Shown: piece after piece, positions 27,333 through 38,247 of the stretch
How positions within the stretch are numbered: the stretch's first letter is position 1
How the letters are laid out: each line of letters opens with the position of its first letter
Assembly: GCF_000373925.1 (NCBI RefSeq)
Contig: NZ_KB892762.1
Coordinates: 1-64,000 of the forward strand
Direction of reading: 5' to 3'
DNA: 64,000 nucleotides
Origin: Actinopolymorpha alba DSM 45243
GTDB lineage: Bacteria > Actinomycetota > Actinomycetes > Propionibacteriales > Actinopolymorphaceae
Notes under the pieces: model-generated
Seen by the model: only the letters and a program-made list of their open reading frames with translations
Databases searched by the model: none
What the model was told of the DNA's origin: nothing
Translations under genes and position numbers: made by a program

Positions 27333-27412
27333 GCGCGTCCTCGCTCCGCTCCGGGCGCGCACGAGGCACCAGGCGCGCTGTGTTGGACGATTCGCTCGCT
27401 GCGCTCGCTCAC
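27329..27412 (-). repeat. Single 80-bp SERSER mini-ORF repeat between tadA and tadB
   Basis: Mini-ORF from GTG 27412 (overlapping the tadA stop, GTGA) to TGA 27329 (overlapping the tadB ATG, ATGA), encoding VSERSERIVQHS...CAPGAERGRA. The start-to-start distance is exactly 80, as in the tmk-holB array. GAGGA lies five bases before the tadB ATG. The hairpin that covers this site is conserved with a compensatory swap: GCCCG/CGGGC in the array, GCGCG/CGCGC here. Confidence 0.88.
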
Positions 27413-28599
27413 GAGGCGCCCTCCTCGGCGAGCCGGCGGGTGAGGAGGGCCGAGAGCCGGGCCATACCGGCACCAGGGACGACCTCGCCCGCCGCCCCGA
27501 ACTCCACCGCGGGCGTTGCCCTCACCAACCCGTCGGCCGCGCGCTCGAAGACACAGATCTCATCCACTCGCCGGCGCCCGTCTCGACCCCGGGCGACCTG
27601 GATGACCACCTCCACCGCGGCCGCCAGCTGGCTGTGGACAGCACCGCGGTCGAGGCCGGCGGCGACCCCCAATGCCTCCACCCGCGCGGGGACCTCGACG
27701 GCGGAGTTGGCATGGAGGGTGCCGCAGCCACCTTCGTGGCCGGTGTTGAGAGCGGCCAGCAGATCAACGATCTCCGCACCACGCACCTCGCCGACGACCA
27801 GCCGGTCAGGTCGCATACGTAACGCGTGGCGTACCAGCGTGCGCAGGTCGATCTCGCCGGCGCCTTCGACGTTGGGTGGCCGGCCCTCGAGGTGGACAAC
27901 GTGGGGATGAGCCGGCGTGAGTTCGCTCGCGTCCTCGACGATGACGAGGCGCTCGTTGGTGGGGACGAGCGACAACAGGGTGGCCAGCAGGGTCGTCTTG
28001 CCCGCCCCGGTGCCACCCGAGACCAGGAATGCCAACCTCGCCTTGACAATCCTGGCCAGCAACCGCGCACCGTCAGGCGGGACCGAACCCTCGAAAACAA
28101 GCTCGTCCATCGTGAACGCCCGCCGCCGTGGTATCCGCAGGGAGATGCAGGTGCCGCCGGTCGACACCGGCCAGAGCACCGCATGGAACCGGCTGCCGTC
28201 CGGCAACCGGGCGTCCACGAACGGCGTGGCGTCGTCGAGGCGACGCCGGGCCGAGCCAGCGAGCCGCTGCGCGAGCCGGCGTACGGCATGGTCGTCGTCG
28301 AAGGTCACGCCCGCTGGCTCGAGACCGGATCCCCGATCGATCCAGACCTGCGCGGGACCGTGGACGAGCACGTCTGTGACGCCCGGCTCGGCCAGCAGCG
28401 GCTCGAGCGGTCCCACACCCGCGATGTCTCTGCGCAGCGCCTCCACCACGTCGAGGACCACCGCGTCACCCAGGAGTCGCCCCTCCGACCGGAGCGCGGC
28501 GGCCACTCGGGCCGGTGTCGGCTCCCCCGCGTCGAGCGCGAGCGTGGCGCGGACCCGTTGGAGCAGAGCCGGGTCGACGCCCGCGATCCGGGCGTTCAC
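27409..28599 (-). CDS. TadA/CpaF family secretion ATPase
   Basis: 396-aa motor ATPase for Tad pilus assembly. N-terminal domain to about residue 110 (IAGVGPLEPLLAEPGVTDVLVHGPAQVWIDR), then the ATPase core: LVSGGTGAGKTTLLATLLSL (Walker A about 194-202), LVIVEDASEL (Asp/Glu box), MRPDRLVVGEVRGAEIVDLLAALNTGHEGGCGTLHANS (Walker B plus His box). The GTG start overlaps the TadZ-like stop (GTGA). Known as Rv3659c in Mtb. Expected to drive the TadB/TadC platform in the inner membrane. Confidence 0.93.
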   Translation of the reverse strand: MNARIAGVDPALLQRVRATLALDAGEPTPARVAAALRSEGRLLGDAVVLDVVEALRRDIAGVGPLEPLLAEPGVTDVLVHGPAQVWIDRGSGLEPAGVTFDDDHAVRRLAQRLAGSARRRLDDATPFVDARLPDGSRFHAVLWPVSTGGTCISLRIPRRRAFTMDELVFEGSVPPDGARLLARIVKARLAFLVSGGTGAGKTTLLATLLSLVPTNERLVIVEDASELTPAHPHVVHLEGRPPNVEGAGEIDLRTLVRHALRMRPDRLVVGEVRGAEIVDLLAALNTGHEGGCGTLHANSAVEVPARVEALGVAAGLDRGAVHSQLAAAVEVVIQVARGRDGRRRVDEICVFERAADGLVRATPAVEFGAAGEVVPGAGMARLSALLTRRLAEEGAS

Positions 28600-29690
28600 G
28601 CCGCCGTCCCGCTCCGGTCCGCGGGCAGGACGCCGAGATCGGTGAGGAGGGAACGGCAGAACGCCGCCAGCGGCCCTTTGCCGTGCCGGGCTGGAGCCTG
28701 GCCGCGTTCGAGCATCAGGTCAAGGCGTGGCTCAGCGGCGATCTCGCCGGCGAGCGGGAGGTCGAGGGTCGCGGCCACAGTGCGGCCGTCGAGACCTGAC
28801 GGCGCCGGCCCACGGACCACCAGCCGAACGTCCGGAGCCACAGTGGTGAGCGTCCTGGCGACCCGGGATGCCGCGGCCACCGCACGCACCTCCGCCGGGA
28901 CGACGAGCAGCGCTGTTGTGCACTGGGACAGTGCTTCCTCGGCTGCCTCGGTGGTGTGGCGGGGCAGGTCGACGACGACCAGGTCGCCGCCCCGGCGGGC
29001 CGCGCTCAGCACCGTCCGCATCGCTGGTCTCGGAATGGTGAGGAGGTCGCCGCGATCCCAGGAAAGCACCACGAGCCCTTCGACCAACGGCAGAGCGGAC
29101 CGCAGCGCACCAGAACTCACCCGGCCTTCGGTCGCCACGAGGTCGGGCCATCGCATGCCCGCGGAGTCCTCACCACCCAGGACGAGGTCGATACCGCCGC
29201 CGAGCGGGTCACCGTCGATGAGATAGCTGATGCGGCCCAACCGGATCGCGGTCACGGCCAGGGCGGTGGCCAGCGTCGACGCGCCGGCACCACCCCGCCC
29301 GCCGAGCACGCAGACCGTCGCCGACTCCCGGGTCGCGCCGTCGACCGTGTCGGCGAGCCGGCTGACCAGCCAGCGTTCGGCGTCGGGAAGGCTGAGGACG
29401 TGCTCGGCACCGAGGGCGACGGCGCCTTCCCAGAGGCCGCGCTCATTGATGTCGTGACTGACGATCAGAAGGTCGCGCCGCCGAGGTGGTGCGGCCCGGG
29501 CGAGGTCGGCCACCAGGTCGGCGCCGACGAGCACCAAGGGGGCCGACGTCCAGGCCCGCCGGCTGGACCCGACGTCGTTGGCCACGTCGAGAGCGACGCC
29601 ACCGGCGGTCGCCAGCCGGACCAGATCGTCGAGGAGGGTGAGGTCGGCCGTGACGGCGAGGGGGTGGGCGGGTGGTGGGAGTGCGGACAC
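28596..29690 (-). CDS. Ssd/TadZ-like septum-site or pilus-localisation ATPase
   Basis: 364 aa from GTG 29690, the first methionine-type codon before homology, after a GAAAGGTG site. An N-terminal receiver-like domain (residues 1-120, LVLVGADLVADLARAAPPRRRDLLIVSHD) is followed by a MinD/ParA-like ATPase with P-loop LGGRGGAGASTLATALA, a deviant Walker A in which the usual KGG and GKT lysines are absent. IDGDPLGGGIDLVLGGE follows. Orthologue of Rv3660c (Ssd) by position and features. It leads the Tad operon and probably places the machine in the cell. Confidence 0.88.
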   Translation of the reverse strand: MSALPPPAHPLAVTADLTLLDDLVRLATAGGVALDVANDVGSSRRAWTSAPLVLVGADLVADLARAAPPRRRDLLIVSHDINERGLWEGAVALGAEHVLSLPDAERWLVSRLADTVDGATRESATVCVLGGRGGAGASTLATALAVTAIRLGRISYLIDGDPLGGGIDLVLGGEDSAGMRWPDLVATEGRVSSGALRSALPLVEGLVVLSWDRGDLLTIPRPAMRTVLSAARRGGDLVVVDLPRHTTEAAEEALSQCTTALLVVPAEVRAVAAASRVARTLTTVAPDVRLVVRGPAPSGLDGRTVAATLDLPLAGEIAAEPRLDLMLERGQAPARHGKGPLAAFCRSLLTDLGVLPADRSGTAA

Positions 29691-30256
29691 CGTGGGGCAC
29701 CTTTCGACGGACGAGCGGACCCGGGCGGGCGAGGCGTACGCGCCCGGGTGACCACCACGATCGCCGCACGAAGGCCTGGCCAGGAACGCGAAGGCCAAGG
29801 CTGTGGATGAGCACGCGGAATCTGCGACTGTGGACAAGATGTGGCAGGCAGCACCGACCCATACCCCGACGACAGAGGGTTCCAGTGGTTCCAGAACACC
29901 CGCCCAACAAAGGTTCGGTTCCAGAACGCCTGGGCAGAAGAGGAAATGACGTGGAAAGGCGACAGCCCCCGCCGGGGGGGAGAGCGGGGGCTGCCCCTGG
30001 CCGCAGCTCCACCAGCGAGCCGGGCCGGCACCAGCGGCGGGGGGATACCGCTGAAATGCCACGTTCCCTCCTCGAGAGATCTCAAACTCTCGTGGAGCGT
30101 GCCTCCAGTGTGACCCAGAAGGAAGCACCGCGCCAATCCCCGCAAAGGCAAAGAGTGTCAAACAGTCGCAGAGCTGTTACCGGGTTGGCGAAGGTTGCCC
30201 TGAAATGTCCGGCTAATCAGCAGAGATTGTTGCCCGACCAGCCTAGGCTCTCAAAG
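29691..30256. other. Divergent intergenic region between Tad operon and HAD gene
   Basis: This 566-nt region carries both promoters. No real gene is seen; frames here have poor composition and no ribosome site. It includes a run of eight G near 29973-29980 and the hairpin listed separately. Several GTGGAT/CTGTGGA words near 29800-29840 are not explained. Confidence 0.45.
29963..29993. other. Perfect 10-bp GC hairpin in the divergent region
   Basis: CAGCCCCCGC at 29963-29972 pairs with GCGGGGGCTG at 29984-29993 around an 11-nt G-rich loop. It lies in the 5' region of the Tad operon (271 nt from the start) and of the HAD gene. It may be a leader structure or an upstream terminator; the loop could also form G-rich structure. 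Confidence 0.5.
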
Positions 30257-31153
30257 ATGAGCGCCACCGATGGGTCCCGACCGAATGCCGCCCCCACCGC
30301 CGTCTTCTTCGATCTGGACAAGACGATTCTCGCCAGGTCGAGCACGCTCGCCTTCAGCCGCCACTTCTATCAGGGCGGCCTGATCAACCGGCGAACCGTC
30401 ATCCGGTCGGCGTACGCGCAATTCGTCTATCTCCTGGGCGGGGCCGATCACGATCAGATGGAGAAGATGCGCGCATATCTCTCCACGCTGGTCGCTGGCT
30501 GGGAGGTTCAGACGGTCAAGGACATCGTGGCCGAAGCTCTGCACCATGTCGTCGATCCGCTGGTGTACGCCGAGGCGGTGACCCTCATTGCCGAGCACCG
30601 GACCGCCGGTCGCGAGGTCGTGATCGTGTCCTCCTCCGGCCAGGAGGTCGTCGAGCCGATCGGCGAACTCCTCGGCGCCGACCGGGTGATCGCGACCCGC
30701 ATGGTGATCGACGACGGACGTTTCACCGGCGAGATCGGCTTTTATGCGTACGGCGACAACAAGGCGAAGGCCATTCGGGAGCTCGCCGAGTCCGAACATT
30801 ATGATCTTGGCCGCTGTTATGCCTATTCCGACTCGATCACCGATCTCCCGATGCTCGAGGAAGTCGGCCACCCCTATGTCGTCAACCCCGATCGCTCTCT
30901 TCGCCGAACCGCCGCCGAACGCGGTTGGCCGGTGCTGATATTCAGCCGGCCCGTCGTCGTGAAGGAAGGACCCAGATTCGGCGCGAATCGACCCATGCTG
31001 ACCGGAGCCGCCGTGGCCGTCGCCGCCGCGGCCGTTTTGTGGTTCGTCCGCCGGGGGCGCTTCACACCCGCATTTCTTCGGACCGAGCCCCATTCGCCGT
31101 TGGGGAATCACGCCGAAGCGTTCGCCAGCTCTCACGAACAACGCCAGGAATAG
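30257..31153 (+). CDS. HAD-IB family phosphatase (SerB-like) with C-terminal membrane helix
   Basis: 298 aa. HAD motif I FFDLDKTIL (DxDK; nucleophile Asp), motif II VIVSSSGQE, motif III and IV GDNKAKAIRELAE and CYAYSDSITDLPMLEEVGHP. The HAD-IB class includes phosphoserine phosphatases and lipid-type phosphatases (CicA). One hydrophobic segment at residues 244-260 (AAVAVAAAAVLWFVRRG) would anchor it to the membrane, as in the Rv3661 type next to ssd in Mtb. ATG 30257 is chosen because the domain starts there; the frame upstream is not coding. Confidence 0.88.
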   Translation: MSATDGSRPNAAPTAVFFDLDKTILARSSTLAFSRHFYQGGLINRRTVIRSAYAQFVYLLGGADHDQMEKMRAYLSTLVAGWEVQTVKDIVAEALHHVVDPLVYAEAVTLIAEHRTAGREVVIVSSSGQEVVEPIGELLGADRVIATRMVIDDGRFTGEIGFYAYGDNKAKAIRELAESEHYDLGRCYAYSDSITDLPMLEEVGHPYVVNPDRSLRRTAAERGWPVLIFSRPVVVKEGPRFGANRPMLTGAAVAVAAAAVLWFVRRGRFTPAFLRTEPHSPLGNHAEAFASSHEQRQE

Positions 31154-31521
31154 GCCCAGACCCAGGAGTCTGACCAAAAAATACAAAGATCTTGGTCCAG
31201 GCTCTTCACTCTCGCCACCGAACGTCGTAGAAAGGTGCTATGTCCCGTGGGACCAGAAGAAGCGCCACGGCACGGCTTCTGATCACCACGAGACACACAC
31301 GACAGTCGGGCACCCACACGGCGACCAGCCCGTCTTCGAGGGCAGTCGATCCCAGGCTCGCTGGGGCGACACCATGTGAGTTGCGCGCTTGGTAACCCGA
31401 CTGGTCGTGCCAGCGGCGGCGCTCTCCGGCAGGAACGAGAGCGCCGTTCGCATGTGAAGATCGCGGCCCGACAACCCCGAAACGTCACGGACCGCCCGAC
31501 TTCGCGTAGCATCGCGACACC
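31154..31521. other. Intergenic region, no gene seen
   Basis: 368 nt between two same-direction genes. No open frame has both protein-like composition and a ribosome site. A promoter for the methyltransferase must lie here (for example TAGCAT near 31506), but I cannot define it with confidence. Confidence 0.4.
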
Positions 31522-32436
31522 ATGGACGAGTCGGTACGGCGGTCGCGGAGTCGGTCATTCGGGTCCGTCGCCGACGTCTACGAACGCAGCCGGCCTGGCT
31601 ATCCCGCCGAGGCCGTTCGTTGGCTGCTCGCAGACCACGTCTCTTCGTATCCCGGATCCGCGCCGGACGGCCGGCCTCCTGGTTCGGCGTTCGACTCCTA
31701 CGCCGTGGTCGTCGACGACGGCTACCAAGACGGCACCAGCCGCTACGACGGCAGTCCGCACGACACCCAGCACGCCGGTGCCACGCCGGTCGACGAGCCG
31801 GCGACCGTCGTCGAACTCGCCGCCGGCACCGGCAAGCTCACCACTTCCCTGGTCGCCGACCGCCACCGGGTCATCGCGGTCGAGCCGGCCGCGTCGATGC
31901 TCGCCCGGCTCGTCCGCCACGTGCCGTACGCGCTTCCTGTGCAGGCGGTCGCGGAGAAGATCCCGCTGGTCGCGTCGTCCGCCGATGCCGTGGTGGTCGC
32001 GCAGGCGTTCCACTGGTTCGACACCGAGGCCGCGCTGGCCGAGATCGCCCGCGTCCTGCGCCCCGGCGGCACCCTTGGCCTGGTCTGGAACTACCGCGAC
32101 GAGTCGGTGCCCTGGGTCCGCCAGCTTTCCAGTCTGCTCGCCGCCGCCGAGCGGATCGAGGCCCGCCAGGCGGAGGAGCTGATCGAGACCCTGGAGTGGA
32201 GCCGGCTCTTCGAACCCCCGGAGTACTCGGGGTTCCGCCTGTGGCAGAAGCTTGACCGCGACGGGTTGCTGCACCTTGTCGCCTCCCGGTCGTACGTCGC
32301 GCACCTCCCGCCGGCCGAGCGCCAGGAGGTGCTCCACCACGTCGGCGAGCTGTATGACATGACCGCGCGACAGCCGGACGGACTCGTGATGCCGTACGTC
32401 ACGACGTGCTTTCGCACCCGCGTCCGCAAACGGTGA
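31522..32436 (+). CDS. Class I SAM-dependent methyltransferase (UbiE/type 11-like)
   Basis: 304 aa. RSRSFGSVADVYERSRPGYP at the N-terminus, SAM motif I VVELAAGTGKLTTSLV, acidic post-I VIAVEPAASMLARL, then DAVVVAQAFHWFDTEAALAEIARVLRPGGTLGLVWN. This is the small-molecule type 11 family. An insert of about 40 residues between the N-terminal helix and motif I (YPGSAPDGRPPGSAF...) is unusual. The substrate is unknown. A NUDIX gene follows 20 nt downstream in the same direction. Confidence 0.88.
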   Translation: MDESVRRSRSRSFGSVADVYERSRPGYPAEAVRWLLADHVSSYPGSAPDGRPPGSAFDSYAVVVDDGYQDGTSRYDGSPHDTQHAGATPVDEPATVVELAAGTGKLTTSLVADRHRVIAVEPAASMLARLVRHVPYALPVQAVAEKIPLVASSADAVVVAQAFHWFDTEAALAEIARVLRPGGTLGLVWNYRDESVPWVRQLSSLLAAAERIEARQAEELIETLEWSRLFEPPEYSGFRLWQKLDRDGLLHLVASRSYVAHLPPAERQEVLHHVGELYDMTARQPDGLVMPYVTTCFRTRVRKR

Positions 32437-32456
32437 GGCCTGCGAGACTGGCCCGC

Positions 32457-33176
32457 ATGACATCGGAGACCGAGCCCGCCACCGTCACCGACCCGACCTC
32501 TCCCGACCCGACCTCCACCGACCTGGTCACTCCCGACCTGACCGCCCCCGGCCCGCGTCTCCACGCGCTTGCGGTCGAGCTCGCCGCGATGGCCCAGAAC
32601 GGCCTCACCTACGGCACCGACCGCTATGACCTCGCGCGCTACCACCGGATGCGAGCGATGACGGCCGAGATCCTCGGACTGGTCGCGGGCGCGGACGCCG
32701 GTGAGTTCCAGGCTGCGCTGGCGGCGGAGGCCGGGCACGCCACGCCGAAGGTCGATGTGCGTGGCGCGTTGGTCGAGGACGGCCGGGTGTTGCTGGTCCG
32801 GGAGGGGCGGGACGGGCGCTGGACCCTGCCTGGTGGCTGGGCCGACGCGCTCGACGCGCCGTCGGAAGCGGTCGAGCGGGAGTTCCACGAGGAGGCCGGC
32901 CTGCCGGTGCGCGCGGCGAAGCTGGCCGCCGTCCTCGACGGGTCGCGGCGCAACGGCCACGCCGGTAGCCCCTGGCACACCTACAAGCTGTTCTTCCTTG
33001 TCGAACGGCTGGATGACGCGGAGCCGCGAGCTGGACTCGACGGTGAGACGACCGATGTCGGATTCTTCGACCTCGAGCATCTCCCGGAGTTGTCGACCAA
33101 CCGCTGCACCGCCGAGCAGCTCGCCATCCTCCTCGCCCACCACCGTGATCCGGGCCGCCATACAGACTTCGACTGA
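32457..33176 (+). CDS. NUDIX hydrolase with N-terminal Nudix-associated domain
   Basis: 239 aa from ATG 32457. A Pro/Thr-rich lead (TDPTSPDPTSTDLVTPDLT) precedes LHALAVELAAMAQNGLTYGTDRYDLARYHRMRAM, the N-terminal helical domain found in a subgroup of NUDIX enzymes. The Nudix box reads GGWADALDAPSEAVEREFHEEAGL, with Asp replacing the first conserved Glu but the REFHEE core intact. It hydrolyses a nucleoside diphosphate-linked compound; the exact substrate is unknown. Confidence 0.87.
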   Translation: MTSETEPATVTDPTSPDPTSTDLVTPDLTAPGPRLHALAVELAAMAQNGLTYGTDRYDLARYHRMRAMTAEILGLVAGADAGEFQAALAAEAGHATPKVDVRGALVEDGRVLLVREGRDGRWTLPGGWADALDAPSEAVEREFHEEAGLPVRAAKLAAVLDGSRRNGHAGSPWHTYKLFFLVERLDDAEPRAGLDGETTDVGFFDLEHLPELSTNRCTAEQLAILLAHHRDPGRHTDFD

Positions 33177-33314
33177 GACGGACTTCGACTGAGATCGACG
33201 GATCAGGACGCGCCGAAAACGGGAAAACCCTTCCCGATCGCCTGTAGCGGTTCTACGGTGAGCACCGTCGCGTGACAGGGAGCCGCGCCGTCGTCATCAC
33301 GGGAGGTGGTCAAC

Positions 33315-33653
33315 GTGGCCAAACTGACACCGGTCAAACAGCATCAGGTGTATACCGAAATCGCCCGTGCCGAGGAGTTCCAGGAACTCCGACAGCGCTA
33401 CCGCCGGTTCGCGTTTCCGTGGACGGCCGCCTTCCTGATCTGGTATCTGCTGTACGTCGTGTTCGCCAACTGGGCGCCAGGATTCATGAGCACGAAGGTG
33501 CTCGGCAACCTCAACGTGGCGTTGGTCTTCGGGCTCCTGCAGTTCGTGTCGACGTTCGTCATCGCCTTCCTCTACAGCCGGCACGCCCGTCGACGTCTTG
33601 ACCCGCTGGCCGACAAACTCATCGCCCGCTACCGGAAGGCGGTTGGTTCATGA
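33315..33653 (+). CDS. DUF485 membrane protein, partner of acetate symporter
   Basis: 112 aa from GTG 33315, placed by GGGAGG eight bases upstream. Two transmembrane helices (FPWTAAFLIWYLLYVVFANWA; VALVFGLLQFVSTFVIAFLYS) with the motif EFQELRQRYRRFAFP typical of DUF485. These small proteins are coded immediately before ActP-type symporters across bacteria. ATGA overlap with actP shows translational coupling. Possibly an accessory subunit. Confidence 0.92.
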   Translation: MAKLTPVKQHQVYTEIARAEEFQELRQRYRRFAFPWTAAFLIWYLLYVVFANWAPGFMSTKVLGNLNVALVFGLLQFVSTFVIAFLYSRHARRRLDPLADKLIARYRKAVGS

Positions 33654-35326
33654 GCGCTTCCCTCACCGCCACCGGGATTCTCGCGGCACCCGCCCCTTCC
33701 GACCACCGCACGCTCACGCTGGTGCTGTTCCTCGCGGTCGTCGCGATCACGTTGTACGTCACCTTGATGGCCAGCCGACAGAACAAAACCGCCGCCGACT
33801 ATTACGCCGCCGGCCGTTCCTTTTCGGGTTTCCAGAACGGCATGGCGATCTCGGGTGACTACATGTCAGCCGCGTCGTTCCTTGGTATCTCCGGGGCGAT
33901 CGCCCTGTCGGGATATGACGGCTTCCTTTACTCCATTGGCTTCCTGGTCGCCTGGCTGGTGGCGCTGCTGCTCGTCGCCGAACTCCTGCGGAATTCCGGG
34001 CGGTTCACGCTCGCCGACCAGCTGGCGTACCGCATGCGCCAGCGCCCGGTCCGCACCGCCGCGGCCGTCTCGACGCTCGGCGTCTCGATCTTCTACCTGC
34101 TCGCCCAGATGGTCGGTGCCGGCTCGCTGGTCGCTCTACTGCTCGGGGTCACCAGCGACACCGCCAAGAACCTCACCATCGTGCTGGTCGGCGCGCTGAT
34201 GATCTTCTACGTCACGGTCGGAGGTATGAAGGGCACGACGTGGGTGCAGATCGTCAAGGCCGTCTTGCTCATGGGCGGGACGGCCCTCGTCACCGGGATC
34301 GTGCTGGCGAAGTTCGGTTTCAACCTCTCCGACCTCCTCGGCACGGCGGCCGACAGGAGCGGTAAGGGTCAGGCGTTCCTCGAACCCGGTCTGAAGTACG
34401 GCCAGACGCTCACGTCGAAGATCGACTTTCTCTCACTGGGGCTCGCGCTCGTGCTCGGGACGGCCGGTCTTCCGCACATCCTGATCCGGTTCTACACGGT
34501 TCCCACGGCCCGGACCGCGCGTACTTCCGTGCAATGGGCGATCGGCATCATCGGCACCTTCTATCTCATGACGCTGGTGCTCGGATTCGGCGCGGCGGCG
34601 CTCCTCGACACCGGTCCCGAGTCTCAGGTGGCGGCAACGGCCGGCAACGTGGCGGCGCCCCTGCTGGCGCAGGCCGCGGGCGGTGGGGCCGGCACCACCG
34701 GAGGCGCCATCCTGCTCGCGTTGATCGCCGCGGTGGCGTTCGCGACCATCCTCGCCGTGGTCGCGGGACTCACGCTGACATCGGCCTCGTCGTTCGCGCA
34801 CGACATCTACGCGCACGTGGTGAAGCGGGGTGAGGCGAGCGAACGCCAGGAGCTACGCACCGCCCGGATCGCGGCGGTCGTGATCGGCGCGGTGGCGATC
34901 CTGCTGGCGATCCCAGCACAGAGGCTCAACGTCGCCTTCCTGGTGGCGCTCGCGTTCGCCGTCGCCGCCTCGGCCAACCTGCCCGCGATCCTCTACAACC
35001 TGTTCTGGAGCCGGTTCAACACCCGGGGCGCGGTGTGGAGCATCTACGGCGGCCTCATCAGCGCGGTGGTGCTGGTGTTCTTCTCACCGATCGTGTCAGG
35101 CAAGGTGCTGGCGGACGGCAAGAGCGGCTCGTTGTTCCCCGCCGGTGTGGACTTCGCGTGGTTCCCGCTGGAGAACCCCGGAATCGTCTCGATCCCGATC
35201 GGCTTCTTCCTCGGCTGGCTCGGCACCGTGCTGTCGAAGGATCGCGAGGCGGCCCGCCGGTACGTCGAACTCGAGGTGCGGGCGATGACCGGTTCCGGCG
35301 CGGAGCCAGCCGCCGGCGGCCACTGA
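33650..35326 (+). CDS. actP: Cation/acetate symporter, SSS family
   Basis: 558 aa with about 13 membrane helices. FYAAGR-type signature (DYYAAGRSFSGFQNGMAISGDYMSAASFLGISG) and GLPHILIRFYTVPTARTARTS are diagnostic for ActP/MctC-like symporters. It takes up acetate and related short acids with Na+ or H+. Followed 220 nt later by acs, so the DUF485-actP-acs set forms an acetate uptake and activation module. Confidence 0.93.
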   Translation: MSASLTATGILAAPAPSDHRTLTLVLFLAVVAITLYVTLMASRQNKTAADYYAAGRSFSGFQNGMAISGDYMSAASFLGISGAIALSGYDGFLYSIGFLVAWLVALLLVAELLRNSGRFTLADQLAYRMRQRPVRTAAAVSTLGVSIFYLLAQMVGAGSLVALLLGVTSDTAKNLTIVLVGALMIFYVTVGGMKGTTWVQIVKAVLLMGGTALVTGIVLAKFGFNLSDLLGTAADRSGKGQAFLEPGLKYGQTLTSKIDFLSLGLALVLGTAGLPHILIRFYTVPTARTARTSVQWAIGIIGTFYLMTLVLGFGAAALLDTGPESQVAATAGNVAAPLLAQAAGGGAGTTGGAILLALIAAVAFATILAVVAGLTLTSASSFAHDIYAHVVKRGEASERQELRTARIAAVVIGAVAILLAIPAQRLNVAFLVALAFAVAASANLPAILYNLFWSRFNTRGAVWSIYGGLISAVVLVFFSPIVSGKVLADGKSGSLFPAGVDFAWFPLENPGIVSIPIGFFLGWLGTVLSKDREAARRYVELEVRAMTGSGAEPAAGGH

Positions 35327-35546
35327 GCGCCACGCCTCCACCGCACCGCGTCGAGAGGACCGTCGTTGAGTCGGGGGCACCCCTGTCCAACAGAGCCGTA
35401 CCCGGGTGCCCCCGACCCAACGCGAGCCCGCCCAGCACCTCCGGCCCTGCTGTCCCCCGCTGCCCTGGGGGACTAGGGTCGGCAGGACACATGGTCAGCA
35501 GGACAAGGGTCCGGAGACATCGAAGCTCTGAGAGGGGTAGCGACCT

Positions 35547-37514
<1,968 letters not shown>

Positions 37515-37543
37515 GCAGACGGCGGACCCCCGCCAGAACGACC

Positions 37544-37590
37544 TGTTGGAGGTTTGTCGGCTTCTTTGCCGACGTTCCTCCAACACGTTT
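37544..37590 (+). terminator. Terminator hairpin downstream of acs
   Basis: TGTTGGAGG (37544-37552) pairs with CCTCCAACA (37577-37585), with an inner GTCGGC/GCCGAC stem, followed by CGTTT. It starts 30 nt after the acs stop. Confidence 0.75.
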
Positions 37591-37832
37591 ACGGCCACCG
37601 CGGTCGAGATCGCTCTCCGTCAGAGTCCAGCCGGGTCCTCGTAAGCGTTGGGAGGCTTAGAAGCGCCTCGCCTAGTGAGCGATCCCCGAGTCTGACCGAG
37701 GCCTATTCGTTGCTGTACGCATTGCCTCATTCTGAGAGCCTGGCCAGCTCAGATCGTGGAGCTTCCGGGGTGCTATAACACCCTGGAGTTTCCACGGTCT
37801 TACTGAGGTTGGCGATGACCGAACTCTCAGAC

Positions 37833-37889
37833 CGAACCTTGAGTAGATGCCCACTCTCGACCCGAAATTGGTCATCTACTCAAGGTTCG
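37833..37889. repeat. Perfect 17-bp inverted repeat with 23-nt loop
   Basis: CGAACCTTGAGTAGATG (37833-37849) is repeated in inverse orientation at 37873-37889. There is no adjacent gene and no T tract. It may be a small palindromic mobile element or a recombination/binding site. Confidence 0.6.
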
Positions 37890-38121
37890 ACGAAACTCAC
37901 CCCGAGCCGTCCACATTATGGATGGCTTACCGGACGACTCACAACCGGTTCATGAACCGCTCGAAGATCGCTCACCATGCGAGATCGGCAACCGACGTAA
38001 CCCTGACGTGGCAGAGGTGCAGGGTGAATTGAGCGTGCTCCGTGGGGCAATGCCAGGTGAGGTATCGCGCGCCTCGAATGGCGTACACCCGTTGTATCGG
38101 AAAGTGAGAAGCCAGGCATTG

Positions 38122-38247
38122 GTCTCACATTGTGTGCACCCTTTGGCGGACCCCACGCGCCAACTCCCCACCTCACTAGGCAAATTTGCCTTGCCTGGTA
38201 GGAATTTGCCTCGCCTCGCACCGGAAAAGGTGTACACAATGTGAGAC
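38122..38247. mobile_element. MITE- or IS-remnant-like segment with 19-bp terminal inverted repeats
   Basis: GTCTCACATTGTG(T)GCACC at 38122-38140 and its inverse GGTGTACACAATGTGAGAC at 38229-38247 differ by one base and enclose 88 nt with further AGGCAAATT palindromes. A third copy of the same end is at 44433-44451. The ends resemble those left by IS transposition, but no transposase is present here. Confidence 0.5.

Noticed and set aside
29691-30161. 157-residue N-terminal extension of the TadZ-like protein
   Set aside because: Not protein-like, Trp/Cys-rich random text; the GTG at 29690 has a ribosome site and homology starts there.
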